In this document: positions 1 to 9,745 of the stretch, piece after piece
Numbering within the stretch: the stretch's first letter is position 1
How the letters are laid out: each line of letters starts with the position of its first letter
Origin: Chrysemys picta bellii
Lineage: Eukaryota > Chordata > Testudines > Emydidae
NCBI RefSeq assembly: GCF_011386835.1
Contig: NC_088797.1
Span: 38,377,583-38,441,582, forward strand
DNA length: 64,000 nt
Direction: 5' to 3'
Notes under the pieces: generated by a model
What the model saw: only the letters and a program-made list of their open reading frames with translations
Database searches by the model: none
What the model was told of the DNA's origin: nothing
Program-made: the position numbers and the translations under genes

Positions 1-49
1 CCAGATTTCACGATCCGTTTTTCATGGATGTAAATTTGGTAGGGTCCTA
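1..49. mobile_element. Right end of a hAT-like element cut by the window edge
   Basis: The first 49 bases end in AATTTGGTAGGGTCCTA. This is a near match, with two differences, to the inverse of the TAGGGTCCTACCAAATT start seen at 13017, and the text CCAGATTTCACG just before it also matches that element's interior. The rest lies outside the window, so no target duplication can be checked. The hAT assignment comes from the TAGGG-type terminus and is tentative. Confidence 0.4.
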
Positions 50-84
50 TATATGCTTAACTTCAGCTGCATGCTAACTCTATC

Positions 85-270
85 TCTATTCAGCAAAGTA
101 CTTAAGCACTGAAGATAATGAGATTTAAGCACATGCCTAAAATTAATGGGATTTAAGCACATGCTTAAAATTAAGCACAAATGTAAGAGATTTGCTGAAC
201 AGACATAAGCGTATGCATGTGCTTAAAGCTAAGGATATGCTTAAGTGCATCACTTGAATCAGGGCATATG
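85..270. repeat. Ancient dispersed repeat with AAGCACATGCTTAA motifs
   Basis: The motif TAAGCACATGCTTAA and close variants occur several times here (around 104, 127, 155, 215 and 240), followed by ATCAGGGC. The same motif and ending recur at 13665-13880, so this is a dispersed repeat and not a local accident. I recognise the phrase as common in turtle and bird DNA but cannot name the family. Confidence 0.4.
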
Positions 271-1033
271 TACATAGAACTGCCATCGAACTGTTGCATG
301 CATGATTGAGGTTAGTGTTCAATAGAAAGGATTAAAATAAACTCCAAAGTCTCCATGTACCATTCATAAGCAATGCAAAAATATTCACACAATTTTAAGG
401 GGGCACTATATAGTACTTTCAAGCTAAAGAGCTTCAGTTTGCAAATTGCTACAAGCTAATCAAATTTAACAGTAACTATATTTTTATGCTGTAACACAGT
501 ACATAGGCATCTCCTGAATTTAGGAAAGCAAGACAAGGATTTAGTTTTATGAATGTGACCATTCTCAAAATAAGACCACATGTGCTACCAAAACAGACCA
601 GCTTCTATGTTTGATGACAATCCTGGCCTGTGTGCCATTTCCTTTTTGTCACATTTTGAAATCTCAATAGGAGAATACTCCTTACTCTTATAAACAGCTC
701 TAGGGTTCATAGACCAAAAAGCATATATGGTTCAAGAAAGAGGCTGCTCTTTCAAAAAATCTAATAAATATGTAATGTGTACAAATATTTCAGGACTGAA
801 GATACTGCATTCATCCTCCCTGAATTGCTTCTTTAGTTTTCTTTGTGTGCGTAAAATTTCTCATCCTGCATGAATATAAAGAATATGAGTCACTTGCATT
901 CATGATACACTACTACCAATGCAAACTTACTACTATGTTGAAAAATGCACATGATTATCCACTGACTGGCTGTAGTGCAGTGTTTCTCAGTTGGTGAGGA
1001 TGGTTCTCCCACCTCTTCAAGGAAGGTCAAAAC
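271..1033. other. AT-rich stretch without recognised features
   Basis: No convincing coding region, RNA gene or repeat end is visible. The sequence is ordinary AT-rich vertebrate intergenic or intronic DNA. Confidence 0.5.
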
Positions 1034-1381
1034 TAGGGTGACCATATTTCCTTTTGCTGAATATGGGACACCTGGTAAAATTACTCATATTCAAGCGAGT
1101 TCAACGGCAATCAAATCAGAACTATGCAGTACAAATGTTCAAATTAACATCAAGTTGACTGAGCTCCTGTTAAAAAAGAAATACTGTGTAGTTGGATTCT
1201 TTTTATATATCTTCTTATCTTTAAGGCTTTAGGATTTACACGGGGAGGGATGACACACACACTCCCGTACACCTCTCTCACACAGCCGGGTAACTGACCG
1301 ACCCTCCCTTTCCTGCCCAGCGCTCTCCACTTTCCATGTCTGGCTGGGCCCCTGGGATGGACCCTCTCCTGGTACGGGATG

Positions 1382-3404
1382 CAGGGCCGGCTCCAGGCGC
1401 CAGCCAACCAAGCACGTGCTTAGGGTGGCACCTTGTAAGGGACGGCACTCAGGGGTTTTTTTTTGCTTGTTTGTTTTGTTTTGGCGGGGCGGTGCTCAGG
1501 GGTTTTGTTTTTTTTTGGTTCGGCGGGGCGGCGCCTGGGGGGGTTGTTTTTGTTTCGGCGGGGCAGCACTCGGGAGGGTGTTTTTGTTTCAGCGGGGCGG
1601 CGCTGGGGGGGGTGTTGTTTTTGTATTGTCGGGGCGGCGCTGGGGGGGTTGTTTTTGTTTTGGAAGGCCGCACTTGGGGGGTTTTTTTTGGTTCGGCAGG
1701 GCGGCACTCGGGGGGGGGTTGTTTTTGGTTTGTCGGCTCGGTGCTTGGGAGGGTGTTTTTGGTTCAGCGGGGCGGCGCTCGGGGGGGTTGTTTTTGGTTC
1801 AGCGGGGTGGCGCTCGGGGGGGTTGTTTTTGGTTCGGCGGGGCAGCACTCGGGGGGGTGTTTTTGTTTTGGTGGGGCAGTGCTCGGGGGGGTTGTTTTTG
1901 ATTCGGCAGGGTGGCGCTCGGGGGGGTTGGTTTTGGTTCGTTGGCTCGGTGCTTGGGAGGGTGTTTTTGGTTCGGCGGGGCGGCGCTCTGGGGGGTTGTT
2001 TTTGGTTCAGCGGGGCGGCGCTCGGGGTGGTTGTTTTTGGTTCGGCGGGGTGGTGCTCAGGGGGGGTTGTTTTTGTTTTGGTGGGGCAGCGCTGGGGGGG
2101 GGTTGTTTTTGTTTCGGTGGGGCAGCACTTGGGAGGGTGTTTTTGTTTCAGCGGGGCGGCGCACAGGGGGGTTGGTTTTGGTTCAGCGGGGCAGCACTCG
2201 GGAGGGGGTTGTTTTTGGTTCGGCGGGGCAGCGCTCGGGGGGGTTGTTTTTGGTTCTGCGGGGCAGCGCTCGGGGGGTTGTTTTTGTTTTGGTGGGCAGC
2301 TCTGGTGGGGTTGTTTTTGTTTCGGAAGGCAGTGGGGCAGTGCTAGGGGGGGTTGTTTTTGGTTCGGCGGGGCAGCGCTCGCGGGGGGTTGTTTTTGGTT
2401 CAGTGGGGCGGCGCTTGGGGGGGTTGTTTTTGGTTCGGCGGGGCAGCACTCGGGGGGGTGTTTTTGTTTTGGTGGGGCAGCGCTCGGGGGGGTTGTTTTT
2501 GATTCGGCAGGGTGGCGCTCGGGGGGGGTTGGTTTTGGTTCGTTGGCTCGGTGCTTGGGAGGGTGTTTTTGGTTCGGTGGGGCGGCGCTCGGGGGGGTTG
2601 TTTTTGGTTCGGCGGGGCGCCGCTCGGGGTGGTTGTTTTTGGTTCGGCGGGGTGGTGCTCAGGGGGGGTTGTTTTTGTTCCGGCAGGGCAGCGCTGGGGG
2701 GGGTTGTTTTTGTTTTGGCGGGGCAGCGCTCGGGGGGGGGGTCTTTTTGTTTCGGTGGGGCAGCACTCGGGGGTCTTTTTGTTTCAATGGCGCGGCGCTG
2801 GGGGGGTTGTTTTGTTTCAGAAGGCAGCGCTCGGGGGGGTTGTTTTTGTTTCGGCGGGGCGGCGCTCGGGGGGGAGTTTTTGTTTCGGCGGGGTGGCGCA
2901 CAGGGGGGTTGGTTTTGGTTCAGCGGGGCAGCACTCGGGAGGGGGTTGTTTTTGGTTCGGCGGGGCAGCGCTCGGGGGGGGTTGTTTTTGGTTCTGCGGG
3001 GCAGTGCTCGGGGGGTTGTTTTTGTTTTGGTGGGGCAGCGCTCAGGGGGGTTGTTTTTGATTCGGCAGGGTGGCGCTTGGGGGGGGTTGGTTTTGGTTCG
3101 TTGGCTCGGTGCTTGGGAGGGTGTTTTTGGTTCGGCGGGGCGGCGCACGGGGGGGTTGTTTTTGGTTCAGCGGGGCGGCGCTCGGGGTGGTTGTTTTTGG
3201 TTCGGCGGGGCAGCGCTGGGGGGGGTTGTTTTTGGTCGGGCAGGGCGGCGCTCGGGGGGGGGTTGTTTTTGGTTGGGTGGGGCAGCACTCGGGGGGTTGG
3301 TTTTGTTTTGGCGGGGTGGCGCTGGCGGGGGGTTGTTATGGCGGGGCAGTGCTCTTTTTTTTTTTTTTTTGCTTGGGGCGGCAAAAAAGTTAGAACCGGC
3401 CCTG
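1382..3404 (+). mobile_element. hAT-type element (CAGGGCCGGC family) swollen by a minisatellite
   Basis: It starts CAGGGCCGGCTCCAGGCG and ends GAACCGGCCCTG. The flanks are ACGGGATG (1374-1381) and ACGGGATA (3405-3412), an 8-bp duplication with one mismatch. The short left end (to about 1450) and right end (GCTTGGGGCGGCAAAAAAG, 3371-3389) match the copies at 8790-8998 (inverted) and 14615-15294. Nearly all the rest is the G-rich tandem array. It is nested inside the larger hAT element 1034-4805, so it is the younger insertion. Confidence 0.87.
1478..3345 (+). repeat. G-rich minisatellite, about 35-bp unit, roughly 50 copies
   Basis: The unit reads roughly GGGGCGGCGCTCGGGGGG, then TTGTTTTTGGTTCGGC, about 35 bp. 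Sub-variants repeat at longer range: ATTCGGCAGGGTGGCGCT occurs at 1901, 2502 and 3060, each followed by the GGCTCGGTGCTTGGGAGG variant, so a higher-order block of about 560-600 bp has itself been duplicated. The plus strand lacks stop codons over long spans in all three frames only because the unit contains none. The resulting Gly/Phe-rich reading frames are not genes. Runs of four to nine G every 10-20 bases give high G-quadruplex potential. Confidence 0.95.
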
Positions 3405-3540
3405 ACGGGATAGACCCGCCTCTCCTGTTACCTGGCACCATGTCTTCCCGAGGCAACAAGTGTGTGTGGGGGGGCCCACGCAGGGTCACATGCCCCCTGT
3501 GCCCAGATGTCTGTCAGGTTTCACATCAGAACATGGCCAG

Positions 3541-3727
3541 CAGCAGCCTTTCGGCACTGTGCAGGGGGGAAAGGATGGGAGCTGCTTCCAGCTGCAGGGG
3601 AGGAGGAGCTGGGGAAGGGATGACCTGGCCTGTGTCTTTGCAGAGTTCATCTCTTCCCTTCCCCCACATCTGTGGCTGGAAGCAGCTCCCATCCCTTCCT
3701 GCCCGCACAGTGTTGAAAGGCACCTAA
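3541..3727. repeat. Imperfect inverted repeat, arms about 55 bp
   Basis: The segment around 3548-3600 (CACTGTGC, GGATGGGAGCTGCTTCCAGC) is the reverse complement, with some mismatches, of 3668-3720 (GGCTGGAAGCAGCTCCCATC, GCACAGTG). The spacer contains GC-rich sequence. It lies inside the 1034-4805 element and could be an old MITE or a structural piece of it. Confidence 0.6.
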
Positions 3728-4813
3728 CACCTCCAGGCTGCTGCTGGCCACTGACCTAATCCAGCCACCTCCTGTCCCCTGGCTACAGCACAGGTAGGAA
3801 GGGGTTAAACCCTATGGATGCATTGTGCACCAAGGCCCAGGAAACCTGCCTGCAGGGGCTTCAGCGAACCAGGCCAGAAAGGTGGCTCAACAGGGGAGGG
3901 TGCCTAGGGGAAGGAGCAGCCCCGCCCTCCTTGTGGCCAGGACCCGGTCAGGGTATGTGTGAAGAGGGTGCTATGGAGGCTGCAGAGTTGGGGTGCGAAC
4001 AGGCTGGAAATCGCTTCCGCCCCACCACTTCAGAGCTTAGCTGAGGGGTGGAGAGGCTTCCCCATTCCAGCGCTGTGTGGGGCTTTGGCACATGCACTGC
4101 TTAGCTCCTCCTGGCCAGTGCGCTGGGCCGGAGGGTCTTGGGCTTTCCTGGGTTGCCAGCCCAGCCAGAAGCAGTGGGAGGAAGGAAGGAGCCTGACGGC
4201 CAGGCTGTTGATGAGCTGAATGTTTCGACTAAAGGCTGGTTCTCCGCACAGCGCTGTGAGTGGGACGTGCCTTGCTGGGGGGGATATGGAGGAGCAGCAG
4301 AGCTGCGGGGTATGATGGGGGAAAACAGGGAGAGGACAGCGAGAGCGGGAGCACGTAAAGAGCCGACGGGTGGGCAGCAGAGGCAACACGTATCCGGCCA
4401 CTGCCTGGCGCCTGCCTGCAATCACCAGCTACCGCAGCTCACAGCCAGAGCCGGCCAGAAATGGGACGGAGGACAGGGCCCTGCTGACCAAGAGCCAGCA
4501 TGCAGCAGGGGCTGCACTGATGGACCAGCAGGGGGTGCAGCTTGCCCCACATGCTGCAGCTTTGCCCCGCCTCCAGCCTTGCACACCTACCCCCATTGTC
4601 GGCTACTGGACCCGCCCCACTCACCACTGGTGGGCAGGCAGCTGGCGAGCAGGGATCCGACCAGCAGCAGCACCCGCCAATACTGATGAGGGGGGAGACA
4701 CAAAATATGGGACAATTTGCCTGTTTTTAAGAAAAAGTCGGGACACCTTCACAAGGGCTTAAACACAGGACTGTCCCTTTAAAAACAGGACATCTGGTCA
4801 CCCTAGTCAAAAC

Positions 4814-6998
4814 AAGCCCAGGAATATGCTTTCTTTCTGTTTATGAGAACTTATGCATAGGAAACTCCCTTTAATTTCAAAAGGAATTACATGCATGTAG
4901 AGGCTGTAGGATCAGGCCCCTATAAATTCTGGAATGGAAACTTGTAGACAAATAAATGAGAAACATTTCTGACATAAAGCTTAAAAAACTCTAATCTTTC
5001 TTATCTAGAACATCTGTTACTTGAGAAACAAAAGTGTTTAGCATTATCCTCAATCTTCATAGCTAATAAGAGAGGGGGAAAAAACCTTTGGTATTTTCCT
5101 TTTATCTGCAGGTAGAAACAGGGATGGTATAGTCAGCATATTCCTAGCATAGTCTGCCAATACTATCAGAGCACCTTCATAACAAAACATTGTTTCCAGC
5201 CCTGTTCTATTAACGTCTGCTCATTTTATTAACATTTAAGGTAAGCAATGCAAGTTAAAAGAAGTAGGCATCAATTTTCCCTGAGTATAATGATCATTTA
5301 ATGTAAAGGGGTGGGCTCCATACAAGATAGTCTTTTCTGACTATTTGTTTCTTTAATTTTGTTTTTGTTTGTAACACAAAATTTTCTCTGTGTGTTGGGA
5401 GGAGGAGAAATAAAATCTTCAAGATTATATCGAAGGAAGGAATTATTTGTACATCAAGAACCAGGGAAGGCAATGAATAGTGGGTGCAAGGATTGGCTAC
5501 TATAGATAGCAATTCCTTTTTTACCGCTCTTATTTTTGCTACACGAGGGCAGTAAAACCATGGATTATTGGCCATTTACACGCACAAGGGCCTGTAAACG
5601 CCACACCCTTTGTAGGTCAATAACACATGTTCTGTACTCAAGATTTCTTCATACAACTAGGAGGTTTCACTAAATCATGCCAATATGCATCTATATATGT
5701 ATTTTCTACACTACAGTTGCCTCAAAGGGCCATATTGGTTACTCTGGTGTACAGTAATTGTATCATATACAGTATGTCCAGAGACTGCTGTTTAGATCTA
5801 AGGGTCTGATACTTAACTGAAATTGGTGGAACTCCTCACATAAGCAAATCATATTAAAAAGGGTTTGCAAGATCAGGCTCCAAATTTCTTATTCTTCTCC
5901 TTCCATTGAACACAGCTAATTTTGCCCATGCCATTAGTTCAAATGAACAAGCCACTGACTTAGCCTAATTTGCTTGCACAGTACCTGCAGAATGCAGTGT
6001 TTCTATTTCTGTCAGATCAAGTGTGCAAGGGTTCATGAGATTAACTGTTGCACCTACCCACAGCCTGGAAGAATTTATCTCAGGAAGGCAGTATGTCTCT
6101 CTGACCTTCTCTATGCTCAGGGGAGAGTACAAACTACTACAAACCTTTAACGTATGCAGCATAGTCTCCAACAACATGGCCAGCCAGTTCCATTGGCCAG
6201 CATACTGGGGAGGGGATGGAGTGGTGGCTTCTGCCTATTTTTGCCTGTCTCCACTCCGTACCCTTTCCAAAGAGTTGTTTTCTGAAGACCATCTTGGTGC
6301 AATCTCTGCACTTCCCCAAGTGCACAGGCTATCATTCTAGCTGGCTCTTTTGCAGGCTGAGCAAGGATTTGGGAGCGGCTCTTTACATTCTCCTCCTACT
6401 GCATGGTTGTGTAATTAGGCACAATTGACCCCCTTACCATTATGCACATATGCTGATTTCTGACTTCTTGGATGAAAAAATGCAATGTTATCTATCTCAA
6501 AAAGTTCAATGCAGCTAAATGAGTCTTCAGTGCACTGGTATAAAGTATGCTGTACAGCATAAATATCTCAGGCTTCAAATCTATCACAGGAGGCATTTTG
6601 TTTTGTGCCCTGTATGGCTGTTTTTGTATTAGAGCCACATCTATTAAAGAGTTATGAACACAAAAAATAGCTAAGCTCTGGTGACCCCAGAGGCAGAATG
6701 ATTACAAACGTTTCAGAATTATTCACTGTTTCAGATTTGCTCATTATTTTATCTCAAAATCCAAGCAGCAATGAGTTGTTCATCATGTTTGAAAATTAAG
6801 AATCCTGTTCACACCCGGGAGCTGAACACGGTTCGGTCATTATTTTAATTGCCTGATGACTTAGTACAAGGATACTCAGTTTATTTCAGTAAAATTATCG
6901 TTACACATATGAACATTAGAAACAAGGTGAATTCCATCAACGGACTTTTGTCCCATCTCTAAGTTTTACTATCAATGGTAAACTGAACAAAAAATTAC
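4814..6998. other. Unannotated AT-rich stretch
   Basis: No gene or repeat end is supported. Short open frames occur but show no recognisable domain and no codon bias. Confidence 0.5.
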
Positions 6999-7010
6999 AT
7001 GAGTGATAAT

Positions 7011-7242
7011 CAAGTATCAGGGGGTAGCCGTGTTAGTCTGTATCTACAAAAACAACAAGGAGTCTGGTGGCACCTTAAAGACTAACAGATTTATTTGGGC
7101 ATAAGCTTTTGTGGGTAAAAACCTCACTTCTTCAGATGCACTTTCACTCTATGCATCTGAAGAAGTGAGGTTTTTACCCACAAAAGCTTATGCCCAAATA
7201 AATCTGTTAGTCTTCAAGGTGCCACCAGACTCCTTGTTGTTT
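7011..7242. mobile_element. Palindromic short retroelement (copy A)
   Basis: Two head-to-head copies of one short element form an almost perfect hairpin: arm 7050-7140 is the reverse complement of 7152-7242 with about one mismatch and an 11-bp loop. The left side extends further to AAGTATCAGGGGGTAGCCG. A 12-bp duplication, ATGAGTGATAAT, flanks the whole unit (6999-7010 and 7243-7254), so the palindrome was inserted as one event. I remember this short element as very common in turtles. It may be a SINE or a short Penelope-like element, which are known for inverted, partly duplicated copies. Copies B and C lie at 55890 and 60444. Confidence 0.82.
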
Positions 7243-7254
7243 ATGAGTGATAAT

Positions 7255-8307
7255 GTCAACCTCATATTTATATGACCACTGAACTCCAAAATGTTTGTTA
7301 GTACTATCTGATATTTATGTTTGACAATTCATTTATGAAGACACATAACTGTATTTAATTTTTCTTACTTTTTTGTCTTAATTTTTTCCCAATAAAAATC
7401 AATTTTAAAGGGTTTTACTGCAGCCTTTTTAATGGCTTTGAGTCATTTTCCATCAACTAATAATGACTTGAGGACAACTTTATCAGTCAGATCCTCTGGC
7501 ATTCTGGGGCACTGTCATAAAGCTCACAGAATCTTGTGTGGCCCTCCAGGCAACAGGAATATTTGTCATTAAGTGGTGCAAATTTTGATCTGTAGAAATT
7601 TGTTCTCAGCCAGTACAGGGTTGTGGTAGCAGAGGCAATACCACTTGCACAAAGACAAATGGAATTGTTCACACACTCAATCATAATAAAGACTAGAAGT
7701 GAAAGGGAGAGTGTTATACACCAAGAAGTAAAATGAGGCACATGAACTCATCTGACATTTGCTTGATTGAGCTGTCAGTCTCTATAACATTAGGAACAGC
7801 CTGGATGACACTCTACAGTTGATTTGGTGTGACTGAGGAAAGCAGTCATTCACTCACTCTAAGAAATTCCATTGAACAAGAACTACAAATAAAATCAGTT
7901 TAAAATTTCTTATGAGGGCAATTTAATACAATTTTTCTATATTAAGCCAACAGTAAATAGAAGATATAAAATAAGAGATTACCATGGTATGAAAAACATC
8001 TTGGATCACAAACTACCCCTTACTATAAACAATGCTTGCTCTCAGTTAACCTGAAAGGCTTGTTGCACCGCATTCTACACATACTCTTTCCAAACAGACA
8101 AAGCTATCAAAATGTGACCCTAGAGCTGTTTAATGAAGTAGCCAGAACATCCTACCCTAATACAGGTTACACAAAAACAGAAGAGGAAAAATACAAAAAA
8201 CCTCTGGGACTTGCAAAGAGTATATTAAAAACTAGCTGGTTGTATATATAGATAATTATATATAAATACACAGACACACACATATACATATATTGATTAA
8301 ATTAATA
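7255..8307. other. Unannotated AT-rich stretch
   Basis: Nothing beyond short simple AT-rich tracts (around 8235-8300) is supported. Confidence 0.5.
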
Positions 8308-8309
8308 TA

Positions 8310-8499
8310 CATCTCTACCCCTATATAATGCTGTCCTCGGGAGCCAAAAAAATCTTACCGGGTTATAGGTGAAACCACGTTATATCGAACTTGCTTTGAT
8401 CCGCCAGAGTGCGCAGCCCCGCCCCACCTGGAGCACTGCTTTACCGTGTTATATCTGAATTCGTGTTATATCAGGTCGCGTTATATCGGGGTAGAGGTG
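8310..8499. mobile_element. TA-flanked MITE, Tc1/mariner-like (copy 1)
   Basis: The ends are CATCTCTACCCCTATATAA and its inverse ATATCGGGGTAGAGGTG, flanked by TA on each side. Two further copies, at 13425-13599 and 43815-43982, share the interior (GTTATATCGAACTTGCTTTG, GGAGCACTGCTTTACC). No transposase is present. The superfamily call rests on the TA duplication only. Confidence 0.82.
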
Positions 8500-8789
8500 T
8501 AGTTGTAATTTTTAACTGAAATATATTTCATGTAGCAGCTTGCATTTCACTTCATCTGACTAATATATATTTTATAAAGTAAACGGACAAGCAGCACCCC
8601 TCAGAAATTAATGGGAGTTCTGCCAATGACTTCAATAGGAGCAGGATCAGATGCTCAATGAAATCATTTGACATATGTAGGGAGTTACAGTTAAAATGGT
8701 CCCTCTTTCTTTATGAGAGAGCCAGAGTCATTCTTAGCCTTTAACGAGTATTTGGAGCTTGTGAAAAATGTCAGTTTTGCATCTCTTCA

Positions 8790-8998
8790 CAGGGCCGGCT
8801 CCAGGGTTTTAGCCGCCCCAAGCTGCCAAAAAAAAAAAAAAAAAAAAAAGCCGCGATCGAGGCAAGGAGGTCCTTTGCTCTGAGCGGGAGTGAGGGACCG
8901 TCCGCCGAATTGCCGTCGAATAGCTGGACCTGCCGCCCCTCTCCAGAGTGGCTGCCCCAAGCACCTGCTTGCTAAGCTGGTGCCTGGAGCCGGCCCTG
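8790..8998 (-). mobile_element. hAT MITE (CAGGGCCGGC family)
   Basis: A 209-bp element with termini CAGGGCCGGCTCCAGG and CCTGGAGCCGGCCCTG and a perfect 8-bp duplication TCTCTTCA (8782-8789, 8999-9006). It is inverted relative to 1382-3404 and 14615-15294: its left end carries GCCGCCCCAAGC and its right end the AGCACCTGCTTGCTAAG portion. It contains a poly(A) run at 8829-8849. This compact copy shows what the family looks like without the minisatellite or CpG-rich interior. Confidence 0.9.
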
Positions 8999-9494
8999 TC
9001 TCTTCAGATTTAATTCCTTTAGCCACACAACAGGAGCAATACAAGCTTTCACACATCACCCTGCCAACACTCGTCCACTCTATCTACACAACAGGCACCA
9101 CCTCCTATGAAGTAAAGGGAATCATTATTTTCATAAGGGGAGAGAGAATGAGGCAGAAGATTGCAGGAAAAGAAAGGATGGTTAAAGCAGTTGAATGGCA
9201 CATAGAAGAATTCAGTTCTATCCTTGCTTCTGCCATAGAGTTACTATGTGGTGCTGGGCAAGTCACTTAAGCCAAAATTTTTGCAAGTGTTCACTAATTC
9301 TGTTTCTTGTTTTCTGAGTCCCCAACTAAGACAGCTGGGGCCCGATTTTCAGATGTGCAATGTATGCACAGCTACAACCAAAGTTAATGGGAGCTACAGA
9401 TACTGAACCATTCGGAAACAAGGCAGTGTAGTCTGGAGAAATGCGTACACATTTGGAAAACAGGTGTTCTTATGTTCTAATCATAGTTTTTCTA

Positions 9495-9745
9495 CTGAGT
9501 CACTGTATGGCCTTGAGAAAGTTACTTTGCCTTTCTGCCTCCATTTCTGCATCTACAAAATGGGGATACCACTATTTAGCATGGGTCTCATTTACCCATT
9601 TGTAAAACAGGGATAATAATATCGCTGTTTTCCTATTATTTGTCTTGTCTATTTAGACTGCACACTCTTTGGCCAGGGACTGTCTCATACCATGCATTTG
9701 TACAGTGCCTAGTACAATTGGGCCCTGAACTTGTTTGGGGCCTCT
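9495..9745 (+). repeat. MIR/CORE-SINE-like relic with LINE-type tail
   Basis: The text GGCCTTGAGAAAGTTACTTTG then CATCTACAAAATGGGGATA matches the remembered MIR core (leave-and-return 'CTTGGGCAAGTCACTTAAC ... TCTGTAAAATGGGGATAAT'). It is followed by the GGCCAGGGACTGTCTC and TTTGTACAGTGCCTAGTACA tail seen in old amniote LINE/SINE ends. A second tail-like piece lies near 55070-55160. The family assignment is from memory. Confidence 0.45.

Larger units (their letters stand above)
1034..4805 (+). mobile_element. Composite 3.77-kb hAT-type element (TAGGGT family, member a)
   Basis: It begins TAGGGTGACCATAT and ends TCTGGTCACCCTA, a clear terminal inverted repeat. It is flanked by a perfect 8-bp target duplication, GTCAAAAC, at 1026-1033 and 4806-4813. 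Eight-base duplications and YAGGG termini are the hAT hallmark. No transposase is visible, so it is non-autonomous. Inside it sits a complete second hAT element (1382-3404), then about 1.3 kb of GC-rich non-coding DNA (3405-4690) and an A-rich right end. Five other members of this terminal family lie in the window (13288, 27131, 31156, 32790, 52381), most with unrelated interiors. Confidence 0.87.

Noticed and set aside
85..270. CRISPR-like array
   Set aside because: The motif copies are irregularly spaced and partly overlapping, there are no uniform spacers, and this is a vertebrate repeat.
1336..3727. Very long Gly/Phe-rich open frames (up to 754 codons) on plus, and Pro/Lys-rich frames on minus
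   Set aside because: They come from a 35-bp G-rich tandem repeat without stop codons. The unit is not a multiple of three, so every frame reads similar text. There are no domains and no gene signals.
7050..7242. microRNA hairpin gene
   Set aside because: The hairpin is explained by an inverted retroelement dimer with target duplications; a small-RNA role remains only a question to test.
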